Shown here: positions 27,403 through 36,380 of the stretch, piece after piece
How the letters are laid out: each line of letters starts with the position of its first letter
How positions within the stretch are numbered: position 1 is the first letter of the stretch
NCBI GenBank assembly: GCA_963736425.1
Contig: CAVTOX010000027.1
Coordinates: 1-64,000 of the forward strand
DNA length: 64,000 nt
Direction: 5' to 3'
DNA from: Prado023 sp963736425
Lineage (GTDB): Bacteria > Actinomycetota > Actinomycetes > S36-B12 > CAIYMF01
Made by a program: the position numbers and the translations under genes
The notes under the pieces: generated by a model
Seen by the model: the letters and a program-made list of their open reading frames with translations, nothing else
Told to the model about the DNA's origin: nothing
Databases searched by the model: none

Positions 27403-28088
27403 GTGACCGACATGTACTCGCCCTCCGCGCCCGAGCAACACGACACGACGGCCATCCCCCGTCCCTACCCGCCCGCCGGCCAGGCACCGGGCTATGCGCC
27501 GGGCTATCGCCGGGCTACGGCCCCGGGTACGACCCCCGGTACGCACCCGGCTTCGGCGCGGGCTACGCCCCCGGGTACGTCCCCGGCACTCCTGCAGCCG
27601 ACGCGTGGGAGTCCAAGTACCGCAGCCAGCGCACGCGCACCCGCATCGCGGTCGCGATCGCCGCAGTCACCTCGGCTGCGGCCCTCGTCCTCGGGGTGAC
27701 TGCCTGGCAGGTCTCGCAGAACCCCCTGCTCGCGGCCGCGTCACAGCTGGCCTCCGGCGACCTGAACCTCGGCGGGATCACTCCCCCGGCGACGCCGGAC
27801 GGCACCGTGCCCGACACGACCACGCCGGACGCGACCACTCCGGGCGGCACCGCCCCCGACGCCCAGGCCCCCAACAGCCTTGACGTCCCGCTGTCAGAGC
27901 TCCCGATCCCGGACTCGCTGAAGAGCATGGCCTCGGCCGTCGGGATCACCGACGTCGGCCAGCTGCTCGACCTCGCGGTAGCCAACGGCATCATGACGCA
28001 GGAGGACGCGGACAAGCTCCGGGCCGGGATCGCGACGGGGGCACTCGCCAATGGCCTGGCCCAAGGTCAGGGTCAGGGTCAGCAGTAG
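27403..28088 (+). CDS. Pro/Gly/Tyr-rich membrane protein (one frameshift)
   Basis: From a GTG at 27403 (or ATG at 27412) the N-terminal part is a cytoplasmic PG/Y-rich stretch (PPAGQAPGYAPGY). After a frame break near 27505 it continues GYGPGYDPRYAPGFGAGYAP and then a single membrane span (IAVAIAAVTSAAALVLGV). The extracytoplasmic part has a Thr/Pro/Asp-rich linker (TPDGTVPDTTTPDATTPG) and a small helical end (DVGQLLDLAVANGIMTQEDA). I do not recognise a named family. The location after the sugar operon gives no firm role. Confidence 0.65.
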
Positions 28089-28133
28089 CCAGCCCTCACG
28101 CGACGACCGGGCGACGCTCGACGCTCGTCACCC

Positions 28134-29072
28134 TTACCGCGCTGCCTGCGCTGCGGCCACCGCGGTGACGAACTCCACGCTGGCGTTCGAGATCTGCGTG
28201 CGCGCCTCGTCGTGGCTGGTGGTCGGCTCGCCGTCGCCGGGCTGCGGGCCGTAGTCGGCGAAGAACGAATGGACGGCCCCCTCGATCGGCACGAACTGGC
28301 TCCCGGCCGGCAAGTTGGCCCGTGAGGCTGCGATGTCCTCCGGGGTGGCGAGCCCATCATGGGTGCCGAACACGCTGGTGACCTCCGCCTTCAGCGACTC
28401 GCTGATGTCGCTGGCCGGGTAGGAGGCGTGCAGCAGCAGCCCACGGGCCGAGCCGGCGTCACCACCGTTGTCGTTGGCCTGCATGGACGCCACAGTGCCG
28501 CCGAGGCTGTGGCCACCGAGGACCCACGCCTTCGTGTCCGGGAAGTCCCCGCGGACTGCATCGAAGGCCCCCAGGGACAGGAACGCGATCCCCAGCGGTT
28601 GCTTGACGATCACGACCCGATACCCGGCCTCCGCCAGCGGGCGAAGGACCGCCGCGTAGGCCCGCGCCTCCACCTTCGCCCCCGGTTGGAAGAAGACCGA
28701 GGTCGGGGAGGCCGGCCCGTCCGCAGGTTCGAGCACGACCCGACTGGAGGTCTCGGTCACCACTACCCCAGCGCCGGAATCCATCGCGGCGATGGCCGGC
28801 TCCTGGGCGCTGAACGGACGCAGCCACGCGATCGCCGCCAGCCACCCGACCGCGCCGACGCACAGGGCGATCGACCCCACCCGCCGCCAACCATGGAGGG
28901 CAGGGCGATCCTGACGATGCAGGACCAGCGCCCCGACGCACCCGAGGACTGTGACGAGCAGCAGGACGGCGTACGCCCACTGCCCGTGCACCACCGCGGG
29001 GAGCTCTGTCAGCAGGACCCATCCGACGATGACCAGCCCGAGCAGGGCCAGGACCCGAGACACCAGCTTCAT
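28134..29072 (-). CDS. Membrane-anchored alpha/beta hydrolase, 312 aa
   Basis: The first 95 residues hold three membrane spans (MKLVSRVLALLGLVIVGWVL is the first). The hydrolase domain follows with the nucleophile elbow GGHSLGGTVAS, an acid in FGTHDGLATP and a His in GAVHSFFADYG. It resembles the dienelactone-hydrolase-like alpha/beta hydrolase group; the substrate is unknown. The start MKLVSRVL at 29072 places the first membrane span at the N-terminus. It is divergent from msiK and shares the regulatory region with the 11-bp repeats. Confidence 0.75.
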   Translation of the reverse strand: MKLVSRVLALLGLVIVGWVLLTELPAVVHGQWAYAVLLLVTVLGCVGALVLHRQDRPALHGWRRVGSIALCVGAVGWLAAIAWLRPFSAQEPAIAAMDSGAGVVVTETSSRVVLEPADGPASPTSVFFQPGAKVEARAYAAVLRPLAEAGYRVVIVKQPLGIAFLSLGAFDAVRGDFPDTKAWVLGGHSLGGTVASMQANDNGGDAGSARGLLLHASYPASDISESLKAEVTSVFGTHDGLATPEDIAASRANLPAGSQFVPIEGAVHSFFADYGPQPGDGEPTTSHDEARTQISNASVEFVTAVAAAQAAR

Positions 29073-29108
29073 GGGAAGGATCCTAGGCACGGGCTCGAGC
29101 CCCGGGCT

Positions 29109-29152
29109 GGATCGTGACCCGGATCGAACTCGGATCGTTCTCGGATCGTTGG
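29109..29152. promoter_or_regulatory. Phased GGATCG repeats between msiK and the hydrolase gene
   Basis: Four GGATCG words begin at 29109, 29121, 29132 and 29143, spaced 12, 11 and 11 bases. The last three form tandem 11-bp units: CGGATCGAACT, CGGATCGTTCT and CGGATCGTTGG. One-turn spacing puts all copies on one face of the DNA, as for a regulator that binds head to tail. A TATTCT -10-like box for msiK lies at 29185-29190. Confidence 0.65.
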
Positions 29153-29274
29153 CCAACAACCACCCTTCGCAGGCCCACCTCGCCTATTCTTGGCCACAGA
29201 CCGCATCCGCGGTCCGCATCACCCTCCACACGGATCGTCCGGCACGTACCTGCCGGTGAAGGGAACGAAGAATC

Positions 29275-30369
29275 ATGGCCACTGTGACGTTCAAGGGCGC
29301 GACCCGGATCTACCCGGGGTCGACCAAGCCTGCTCTGGACAAGCTCGACCTCGAGGTCAAGGACAAGGAGTTCCTCGTCCTGGTCGGACCCTCCGGGTGC
29401 GGGAAGTCGACCTGTTTGCGGATGCTCGCCGGGTTGGAGGAGGTCAACGAGGGTTCGATCTTCATCGGCGACCGTGACGTGACCAACCTGGCCCCCAAGG
29501 ACCGCGACATCGCGATGGTGTTCCAGTCCTACGCGTTGTACCCGCACATGACCGTGCGGGAGAACATGGGCTTCGCGCTGCAGATCGCCGGGATGGACAA
29601 GAAGGAGATCGCCCAGCGGGTCGAGGAGGCCGCGAAGATCCTGGACCTCGAACCGTACCTGGAGCGCAAGCCCAAGGCCATGTCCGGTGGGCAGCGCCAA
29701 CGCGTGGCCATGGGCCGGGCCATCGTGCGCAACCCGCAGGTGTTCCTGATGGACGAACCCCTGTCCAACCTCGACGCCAAGCTCCGGGTGCAGACCCGCA
29801 CCCAGATCGCCAAGCTCCAACGCGACCTCGGCGTCACCACCGTCTACGTCACCCACGACCAGACCGAAGCCATGACCATGGGCGACCGGATCGTCGTGCT
29901 CAAGGACGGGCTGCTCATGCAGGTCGGCACCCCCCAAGAGCTCTACGACACCCCCAACAACGTCTTCGTCGCCGGATTCATCGGCTCCCCCGCCATGAAC
30001 ATCATCCAAGCCCCCCTGGCCAACGGCAACATCGTCCTCGGCGGCAAGTCCGTCCCCATCCCCGAAGCCGCCGCCAAGATCCTCACCGAACGCGGACGCA
30101 CCAGCGTCGTCATGGGCATGCGCCCCGAGGACCTCCGCGTCACCGACAGCGACACCGCCTGGCCCGTCGAAGTCCTCATCGTCGAAGGCCTGGGAGCCGA
30201 CGCCTACGTCTACACCGAACTCCAACTCCCCGGCGGAACCAAACAACAAGTCGTCGTCCGCACCGACGGACGCCAGATCCCCACCCGCGGAACCACCCTC
30301 AGCATCGAAGCAATCCCCCACCACGTCCACCTCTTCGACCCCGAAACCGGCGAACGCCTCATCTACTGA
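29275..30369 (+). CDS. msiK: MsiK-type multiple-sugar ABC ATPase, stand-alone copy
   Basis: This 364-residue ATPase has Walker A GPSGCGKST, signature MSGGQRQR, Walker B VFLMDEPLSNLD and the H-loop YVTHDQTEA, and it ends in a TOBE domain. It is not next to permease genes, which is typical of MsiK, the shared ATPase that serves several sugar importers in actinobacteria. The region upstream carries phased repeats. Codon use changes within the gene: Glu is 10 GAG to 2 GAA before about 29770 and 2 GAG to 9 GAA after it. A DUF4032 gene follows 33 bases later. Confidence 0.88.
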   Translation: MATVTFKGATRIYPGSTKPALDKLDLEVKDKEFLVLVGPSGCGKSTCLRMLAGLEEVNEGSIFIGDRDVTNLAPKDRDIAMVFQSYALYPHMTVRENMGFALQIAGMDKKEIAQRVEEAAKILDLEPYLERKPKAMSGGQRQRVAMGRAIVRNPQVFLMDEPLSNLDAKLRVQTRTQIAKLQRDLGVTTVYVTHDQTEAMTMGDRIVVLKDGLLMQVGTPQELYDTPNNVFVAGFIGSPAMNIIQAPLANGNIVLGGKSVPIPEAAAKILTERGRTSVVMGMRPEDLRVTDSDTAWPVEVLIVEGLGADAYVYTELQLPGGTKQQVVVRTDGRQIPTRGTTLSIEAIPHHVHLFDPETGERLIY

Positions 30370-30402
30370 CACAGCCGACCAGCTACCGACAGAGGAGCCT
30401 GG

Positions 30403-31656
30403 ATGCCGCTGCGCGCCACAGCAACAGCGGCGGAACCTGACCTGCTGTTCCTGCCCTGGGGCACTGCCCTGGAGCAGTGGCCCGCGGAGGACACCGTGGC
30501 GATGCCGCGCGGCATCTCGCGGCACACCGTGCGGTTCGTGCGTGTCAATGGCGTGGTGTTCGCGGTCAAGGAGATCGAGGAGTCCTTCGCCCAGCGCGAG
30601 TACGCGCTGCTGTTCGACCTCCGTCGGCTCGGCGCCCCGTGCGTCGAGCCGGTGGGGGTCATCGCCGGTCGGGTGGACGCCGACGGCGAGGACCTGCCCG
30701 CCGCACTGATCACCCGGCACCTGTCCTTCTCGCTGCCCTACCGCGCACTGGTCAAGCCCACGCTGAGCCTGAACACCTGGGAGCGGCTGCTGGACGCGCT
30801 GGTGCTGCTCATCGTTCGCCTGCACCTCCTCGGCTTCGCCTGGAACGACTGCTCCCTGTCCAACACGCTCTTCCTGCGCGATGCCGGCGCGTTCTCGGCG
30901 CACCTTGTCGACGCCGAGACCGGCGAGATGCACGAGACCCTGTCGCGCGGCCAGCGCGCCTACGACATCGAGACGGCCTCCATGAACGTCATGGGTGAGC
31001 TGATGGACCTCCAGGCCGGCGGGATGGTCCCCGAGACCCTGGACCCGGCGGACGTCGGCCCGGACTTCCGCCGCCGGTACGAGCACCTGTGGATGACCCT
31101 GACCGATGCCGTGACCGTGTCGACCTCGGACCGTTACCAGATCCACACCCTGCTGCGGACGCTCAACGGCCTGGGCTTCGACGTCGCGGAGCTCTCCGCC
31201 GACTCGACCGACGGCGGATCGAGCATCCGCGTCCAGCCCAAGGTCGTCGACGCCGGGCACCACCGCCGACGGATGATGCGCCTGACCGGCCTGGAGATGC
31301 ACGAGAACCAGGCCCGGCGGCTGCTCAACGACATCGACTCCTACCGGTACATGGCCGGGCTCGACCACGACGAGCACGCCGCAGCCCGCCGCTGGGTCAC
31401 CGACGTGTACGACCTCGTGCTGCGACGGATCCCCAAGGACCTGCGCGGGAAGTTCGAGGGCCCGGAACTGGTCCACGAGGTGTTGGCCCACCGTTGGTTC
31501 ACCTCGGAGCGCTCAGGCACCGACGTGGGCCTCGAGGCCGCGACCGACGACTACGTCGCAACGATCCTGCGCAGCAAGCCGGACGAGGAAGCCGTTCTCG
31601 GCCCACCGGTCGACGACCCGGATGCATCCGACGACGTGGATGCCGAAGCGCTGTGA
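30403..31656 (+). CDS. DUF4032 protein with kinase-like N-terminal domain
   Basis: The 417-residue protein starts MPLRATATAAEPDLLFLPWG. The first half is related to lipopolysaccharide-type small kinases: FAVKEIEESFAQREYALLFD (Lys and Glu), WNDCSLSNTLFL (catalytic-loop-like) and HLVDAETGE (metal-site-like). The second half is the DUF4032 domain (AGLDHDEHAAARRWVTDVYD). DUF4032 genes are often found next to msiK in actinobacteria. A kinase or binding role is inferred only from these motifs. It overlaps the next GNAT gene by four bases. Confidence 0.78.
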   Translation: MPLRATATAAEPDLLFLPWGTALEQWPAEDTVAMPRGISRHTVRFVRVNGVVFAVKEIEESFAQREYALLFDLRRLGAPCVEPVGVIAGRVDADGEDLPAALITRHLSFSLPYRALVKPTLSLNTWERLLDALVLLIVRLHLLGFAWNDCSLSNTLFLRDAGAFSAHLVDAETGEMHETLSRGQRAYDIETASMNVMGELMDLQAGGMVPETLDPADVGPDFRRRYEHLWMTLTDAVTVSTSDRYQIHTLLRTLNGLGFDVAELSADSTDGGSSIRVQPKVVDAGHHRRRMMRLTGLEMHENQARRLLNDIDSYRYMAGLDHDEHAAARRWVTDVYDLVLRRIPKDLRGKFEGPELVHEVLAHRWFTSERSGTDVGLEAATDDYVATILRSKPDEEAVLGPPVDDPDASDDVDAEAL

Positions 31657-32312
31657 GCGCGGATCTGGCCGGCTGGTCGGGGCGCCCTGCCCCAACCCGC
31701 TTGGTTCTCGAGGGCCGGTACGCGCGGCTGGAGCCACTTCGATCCGAGCACGCCGCCGACCTGTTCGAATCCTCGCGCGGGCACCCCGAGCTGTTCGCCT
31801 ATCTGCACGATCAGCCGCCGGCCGATGAGTCCGCGGTTCGCGACTGGATCGTTGGGACGAACGAGAACCCGGAACTGCTCATGTGGGCGGTGGTCGACCA
31901 GGAGTCGGGACGGGCGGGGGGTCGCCAGGCACTCATGCGCATCGACAGCGGTAACGGGGTCGTCGAGCTCGGCAGCATCCTCTGGGGGACGGGCGTCGCC
32001 CGGACCCGCCTGGCCACAGAGGCCTTCGCCCTGCATGCCTCCTATGTGTTCGACCAGCTCGGGTACCGCCGGTTCGAGTGGAAGTGCGACAGCGCCAACC
32101 AGGCATCACGTCGGGCCGCCCAACGGTTCGGCTTCACGGAGGAGGGCACCTTCGCCCAGCACCAGGTGGTGAAGGGCCGCAACCGGGACACGACGTGGTT
32201 CGCCATCCTGGACCATCAATGGCCGCGGATCCAGGCGCGTCAGGCCAGGTGGCTCGAGCCCACGAACTTCGACGACCAGAGGCAGCAGCTGACCCCTCTG
32301 GACCGGGCCTGA
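31653..32312 (+). CDS. GNAT acetyltransferase (RimJ/RimL-like), 219 aa
   Basis: The GTG start at 31653 overlaps the stop of the DUF4032 gene. The fold matches ribosomal-protein-Ser acetyltransferases of the RimL type: LVLEGRYARLEPLRSEHAAD, ELGSILWGTGVARTRLATEA and RRFEWKCDSANQASRRAAQR, FGFTEEGTFAQHQVVKGRNR. It uses acetyl-CoA to modify an amino group of a small molecule or protein. The target is unknown. It is the last gene of the msiK operon. Confidence 0.82.
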   Translation: MSADLAGWSGRPAPTRLVLEGRYARLEPLRSEHAADLFESSRGHPELFAYLHDQPPADESAVRDWIVGTNENPELLMWAVVDQESGRAGGRQALMRIDSGNGVVELGSILWGTGVARTRLATEAFALHASYVFDQLGYRRFEWKCDSANQASRRAAQRFGFTEEGTFAQHQVVKGRNRDTTWFAILDHQWPRIQARQARWLEPTNFDDQRQQLTPLDRA

Positions 32313-32642
32313 CCACGACTACGTCGGCTCGGGACCACCGGCGAACGCCCACAGCAGGACCTCGCCGAACCGCGCACCCCATGCGAGTTCGTCGTGCCGC
32401 GCCCCAAGAATGGCCCGGCTCACCGACCGCTCCGGGGGGCAGCGGCCATCTTGTTCGCCAGGTTCTCCACACGCGGGCAGGTCCGCCGACTCACTGCGAC
32501 CCGTCAGCATCCCCGCACGCTGCCGCGCCGCCCACGGCCTGTGCCTCCGGTTCGCTCCAGGAATGCGGCCGCAGACGCGCCTCAGACTTGACGCAAGCAG
32601 GCTTCGGCGCACGCAGACTTGGATCGAATCGTTCAGGACTGG
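32313..32642. other. Intergenic stretch between convergent genes
   Basis: This 330-base gap separates the GNAT gene from rlmB, which point toward each other. A short minus-strand piece reads RSVSRAILGARHDELAWGAR and FGEVLLWAFAGG, which looks protein-like, but it lacks a good start and I do not recognise it. No clear terminator hairpin is seen. Confidence 0.4.
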
Positions 32643-33632
32643 TCAGCGGCGGGCGGTGGCGACGCTGTAGAGGGCGATGCCTGCGGCTACTCCTGCGTTG
32701 AGCGACTCCGTGGCGGCGTCCATCGGGATGGCCACGAGGTGGTCACACGTCTGGGACACCAGGTGCCCGAGGCCCTTGCCCTCGCTGCCGACCACGATCA
32801 CCAGCGGTCCGGTCGTGACCGCCTGGTCGAGGTCGGGAAGCTCCATCCCACCGCCCATCGCCAGCCCGATGACGGTCGCACCCGACTTCTGGGCGGCCAC
32901 GAGCCAGCGCACGAGGTTGGTGGCCCGGGCAACCGGCACCCGCGAGGCGGCACCCGCCGAGGTCTTCCACGCCGAAGCGGTCATCCCCGCGGCCCGTCGC
33001 TCCGGGATCACCACGCCATGGGCGCCGAACGCGGCCGCCGAGCGGACCACCGCACCGAGGTTGCGCGGGTCCGTCACGCCGTCGAGGACGATGAACAGCG
33101 GCTGGTCGCCGGATTCGAGGGCGTCGGCCAGCAGGGCCTCGGGGTCGGCGTACTTGTACGCCGGGACCTGCAGGACGATTCCCTGGTGGACGGCTCCGCC
33201 GCTGAGCCGGTCGAGGTCGCCACGCGTGGTCTCGAGCAGTGGGATCCCTCGGCCCACGGCAAGCTTCATCGCCTCGCGGACGCGATCGTCGGCGTCGAGG
33301 TACTGCTGCACCTGCAGTGCGGAGGCGGGGATGCCCGCCTGCAGCGCCTCGAGCACGGAGTTGCGCCCCGCCACCGACTCGTTGGCAGGCTTCTTGCCAC
33401 TGCGCCCGCTGCCGGGCTTCGAGCCGCCCCGGCCGCCTGAGCCCTTGGACGCGTACTTCTCCGCCGATCGGGCACGCCGGTAGGCCGTGTGCCCCGGGCG
33501 CTCCTCCGCCTTCGGTGTGGGGCCCCGACCCTCGAGCTTCTGCCGCGGCTGGCCGCCCGACCCGACGACCTGGCCCTTCTTCGTGCCCGGCTTGCGGGTC
33601 GCCCCGCGCCGTTGCGAATTGCCTGCCATCAC
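32643..33632 (-). CDS. rlmB: 23S rRNA 2'-O-ribose methyltransferase RlmB
   Basis: The 329-residue SPOUT-class enzyme methylates the ribose of a guanosine in 23S rRNA (G2251 in E. coli). The N-terminal 80 residues are a basic, low-complexity extension (RRGATRKPGTKKGQ). Then ESVAGRNSVLEALQAG begins the substrate domain, and the SPOUT domain has LDGVTDPRNLGAVVRSAAAF, VVGSEGKGL and MDAATESLNAGVAAGIALY, the knot motifs. The start overlaps the cysS stop. In the mycobacterial order it is the gene after cysS. Confidence 0.92.
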   Translation of the reverse strand: MMAGNSQRRGATRKPGTKKGQVVGSGGQPRQKLEGRGPTPKAEERPGHTAYRRARSAEKYASKGSGGRGGSKPGSGRSGKKPANESVAGRNSVLEALQAGIPASALQVQQYLDADDRVREAMKLAVGRGIPLLETTRGDLDRLSGGAVHQGIVLQVPAYKYADPEALLADALESGDQPLFIVLDGVTDPRNLGAVVRSAAAFGAHGVVIPERRAAGMTASAWKTSAGAASRVPVARATNLVRWLVAAQKSGATVIGLAMGGGMELPDLDQAVTTGPLVIVVGSEGKGLGHLVSQTCDHLVAIPMDAATESLNAGVAAGIALYSVATARR

Positions 33633-35041
33633 GCCTCCAGTGACCAGCGCGGACCGTCAGGGGTGTCCTCGATGAGGACCCCCGCGGCCCGAAGTGAGTC
33701 GCGCACCGCATCCGCGGCCGCGAAGTCCCGAGCGTCCCGAGCGGCCTGCCGGGCCGCCAGCCGCTCGGTGATGAGCGCATCGAGCGCATCGTGCGCCGCA
33801 TCGGCCGTGCCCGTGCGCCCCGCCCAGGCGGGGTCGAGGGGATCAACCCCGAGGATGTCGAGCATCCCGCGCACCGACCGGAGCAGGGCCGCCAGGTCGG
33901 TGTCGGAGCTCGAGCGATCAGCCAGCAGCCGGTTGCCCTCGGAGACCATCTCGTGGATCACGGCCAGCGCGGCCGCCACGCCCAGGTCGTCGTCCATCGC
34001 GGCGACGAACGTCTCGGGGAGGCTCGCGCCGACTGATGCCGCCGCGTCAGCACCCACCCGCTCGACGGCGCGATGGACGAAGCCCTCGAGGCGCCGGTAG
34101 CCGGTCGCGGCATCCTCCAGCGCCCCCTCGGAGAACTCGATGTGCGAGCGGTAGTGCGCCGACCCCAGGTAGAACCGCAGCTCCACTGGCCGCACCCGCG
34201 TGATCACCTCGGTGACACGCAACGAGTTGCCCAGGGACTTGCTCATCTTCTCGCCGGCCGTGGTCACCCAGGCGTTGTGCATCCAGTACTGGGCGAAGGG
34301 ATCGCCGACGGCGCGGGACTGGGCGATCTCGTTCTCGTGGTGCGGGAACACCAGGTCGAGGCCGCCGCCATGGATGTCGAACGCGCTGCCCAGGTACATC
34401 CCGGCCATTGCGGAGCACTCCAGGTGCCAGCCGGGACGGCCGACTCCCCAGGGGGTCTCCCAGCCGGGGCCGTCGTCTCGAGTGCCCTTCCAGAGCGCGA
34501 AGTCCCGGACGTCGCGCTTGCGGGCATTCGGATCCGCATCCTCAGCCGGTTGCATGTCGGCGATCCGCTGCCCGGACAGCGCCCCGTACTCCGGGAACGA
34601 GGCCACGTCGAAGTAGACGTCACCGTCGGAGGCGTACGCATGCCCGGAGTCGATCAGGCGCTGCATCAGGGTGATCATCGCGGGCACGTGACCTGTTGCG
34701 CGCGGCTCGAGAGTCGGCGGCAGGCAGCCGAGGACGGCGTACGCCTCGGCGAACGCCCGCTCGTAGTACGCCGCTACTGCCCACCACGGCCGGGACTCCT
34801 CCGTGGCCCTCGCGAGGATCTTGTCGTCGATGTCGGTCACGTTGCGCAGGAAGGTCACGTCGTACCCGGAGGCAGTCAGCCAGCGGCGCAGGATGTCGAA
34901 GCTGACGCCTGAGCGGATGTGGCCGATGTGCGGCGCGGACTGCACCGTGGCCCCGCAGACGTACACCGACACCCGACCCGCTTCCAGGGGGACGAACTCG
35001 CGCGTGCTGCGCGTGGCGGTGTCATGCAGTCTCAGGCTCAC
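33629..35041 (-). CDS. cysS: Cysteinyl-tRNA synthetase
   Basis: The 470-residue class I synthetase charges tRNA-Cys. The HIGH-like motif is PHIGHIRSG, the Zn ligands include the Cys in YVCGATVQS, and the second ATP motif is EKMSKSLGN. PGWHLECSAM and FPHHENEIAQS are the typical Zn/Cys-recognition segments. The GTG at 35041 overlaps the ispF stop (GTGA), which sets the start. The upstream open frame is an extension with no family character. Confidence 0.93.
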   Translation of the reverse strand: MSLRLHDTATRSTREFVPLEAGRVSVYVCGATVQSAPHIGHIRSGVSFDILRRWLTASGYDVTFLRNVTDIDDKILARATEESRPWWAVAAYYERAFAEAYAVLGCLPPTLEPRATGHVPAMITLMQRLIDSGHAYASDGDVYFDVASFPEYGALSGQRIADMQPAEDADPNARKRDVRDFALWKGTRDDGPGWETPWGVGRPGWHLECSAMAGMYLGSAFDIHGGGLDLVFPHHENEIAQSRAVGDPFAQYWMHNAWVTTAGEKMSKSLGNSLRVTEVITRVRPVELRFYLGSAHYRSHIEFSEGALEDAATGYRRLEGFVHRAVERVGADAAASVGASLPETFVAAMDDDLGVAAALAVIHEMVSEGNRLLADRSSSDTDLAALLRSVRGMLDILGVDPLDPAWAGRTGTADAAHDALDALITERLAARQAARDARDFAAADAVRDSLRAAGVLIEDTPDGPRWSLEA

Positions 35042-35619
35042 CCGGAGGATTCTACCGGCCGACCAGCACCCCACGGGGCCGCCGAACCTCGCACCCGTCG
35101 GTCCGACGGGACGGCCCGCCGCAGAGTCAGCCGGCCGGGCACCACCAGGGCGGTGGCGAGCGCGGCGATGCCCTCGCCCCGGCCGGTCAGGCCCAGGCCG
35201 TCGGTTGTGGTGGCCGACAGCCGGACGGTCGCCCCGCCGAGCGCGGCCGACAGGGCGGCCTCTCCCTCTGCCCGCCGAGGCCCCACCTTGGGGCGATTGC
35301 CGATCACCTGGACGGCCACGTTGCCGATGGTGAACCCGGCGGAGGTCAGCCGCCGAAGCGTCTCGCCGAGCAGCGCGGCGCCCGATGCCCCCGCCCACTT
35401 CGGCTCGGCCGTCCCGAAGTTCGACCCGAGGTCGCCCAGCCCCGCCGCGGAGAGCAGGGCGTCACAGATCGCGTGCGCGGCGACGTCGGCGTCGGAGTGC
35501 CCGGCCAGGCCGTTCTCCCCGGGCCACATCAGGCAGGCCAGGGCCAGCTCACGGCCCTGCGCGGGATCGGCGTACGGGTGCACGTCCACCCCGATCCCGA
35601 TCAGCGGCACCACCGTCAT
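35038..35619 (-). CDS. ispF: 2-C-methyl-D-erythritol 2,4-cyclodiphosphate synthase
   Basis: This enzyme of the non-mevalonate isoprenoid pathway forms the cyclic diphosphate intermediate. The metal ligands lie in GVDVHPYA (Asp12, His14), the loop is AGHSDADVAAHAICDALLSA, and the C-terminal motif is TTTDGLGLTGRGEGIAALA. The 193-residue length includes a tail of about 30 extra residues (RRAVPSDRRVRGSAAP) beyond the usual end. The ATG at 35619 overlaps the ispD stop, so ispD and ispF, which act in one pathway, are coupled. Confidence 0.92.
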   Translation of the reverse strand: MTVVPLIGIGVDVHPYADPAQGRELALACLMWPGENGLAGHSDADVAAHAICDALLSAAGLGDLGSNFGTAEPKWAGASGAALLGETLRRLTSAGFTIGNVAVQVIGNRPKVGPRRAEGEAALSAALGGATVRLSATTTDGLGLTGRGEGIAALATALVVPGRLTLRRAVPSDRRVRGSAAPWGAGRPVESSG

Positions 35620-36317
35620 TGCCCTTCCTCCCCGGCGAGGATCGCCTCGGCGAGCAGCAGGTCCTGGGCAGTCGTGACCTTGAACGCACGCGGATGCCCC
35701 GGCACCAGCACGACGTGCAGGCCCAGTGCCTCGACCATCCCGGCGTCGTCGGTGGCCCCCGGATCGCCGGTGGCGTGCGCGCGCCGCAGGACTGCCGTGC
35801 GGAATCCCTGAGGGGTCTGAACAGCCCGAAGCGCGGATCGGTCGATCGTGCGGGAGCCGCCGTCGACATCCAGCGCGCGGATCGTGTCCACGACGGGTGC
35901 CCCGGGGACCACGGCGTCGGCACCGGCAAGGACCCCGTCGACGACCGCGGCCACCACCTCGACCGGCACCAGGCACCGGGCTGCGTCGTGCACCAGTGCC
36001 ACCTCGAACTCCTCGGGGACGACCGCCAGGGCCAGCGACACGGACTCCGCCCGGGTCGCCCCACCGGTCACGGCCACCACGGGCACCCCACCCGAGCGCC
36101 CGGCCGCCACCTCGGCCATCACATCCTCGAGACCCTCGGGAGCAGCCAGGACCACCAGCCCGACCCGCGGCTCGGCCACCAGGGCACGCACGGCGTGGGC
36201 CAGGATCGGCTCCCCCGCGAGCAGGGCCATGGCCTTGGGGACGCCCGCGCCCAACCGCTCGCCCGACCCGGCAGCCGGGACGATCGCGACGACGGGGCGG
36301 GGATCCACAGGGGTCAC
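35616..36317 (-). CDS. ispD: 2-C-methyl-D-erythritol 4-phosphate cytidylyltransferase
   Basis: IspD adds CMP to methylerythritol phosphate in isoprenoid synthesis. The nucleotide loop reads VAIVPAAGSGERLGAGVPKA, and later segments include LVHDAARCLVPVEVV and RAVQTPQGFRTAVLRRAH. The GTG at 36317 (VTPVDPRPVVAIVP) is preferred. A GTG at 36338 would lie in the hairpin between carD and ispD. Gene order carD-ispD-ispF-cysS-rlmB is the same as in mycobacteria. Confidence 0.9.
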   Translation of the reverse strand: MTPVDPRPVVAIVPAAGSGERLGAGVPKAMALLAGEPILAHAVRALVAEPRVGLVVLAAPEGLEDVMAEVAAGRSGGVPVVAVTGGATRAESVSLALAVVPEEFEVALVHDAARCLVPVEVVAAVVDGVLAGADAVVPGAPVVDTIRALDVDGGSRTIDRSALRAVQTPQGFRTAVLRRAHATGDPGATDDAGMVEALGLHVVLVPGHPRAFKVTTAQDLLLAEAILAGEEGQ

Positions 36318-36330
36318 GCTACCGACACGA

Positions 36331-36361
36331 ACGCCCACCGGCCGGGTTCGGCGGTGGGCGT
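36331..36361 (-). terminator. Hairpin between carD and ispD
   Basis: ACGCCCACCG and CGGTGGGCGT form a perfect 10-bp stem, extended inside by CCG/CGG around a GGTT loop. It starts 20 bases after the carD stop. It likely attenuates transcription so that CarD is made in higher amounts than the enzymes downstream. Confidence 0.75.
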
Positions 36362-36380
36362 CGCGGATGCGATGAACGGG

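Noticed and set aside
29083..31491. An 802-residue minus-strand open frame.
   Set aside because: It is the antisense shadow of msiK and the DUF4032 gene in GC-rich DNA, with an Asp/Val/Gly-rich sequence typical of such shadows.
36315..36338. The upstream GTG at 36338 as the ispD start.
   Set aside because: It lies in the hairpin after carD. The GTG at 36317 gives the expected short N-terminus.
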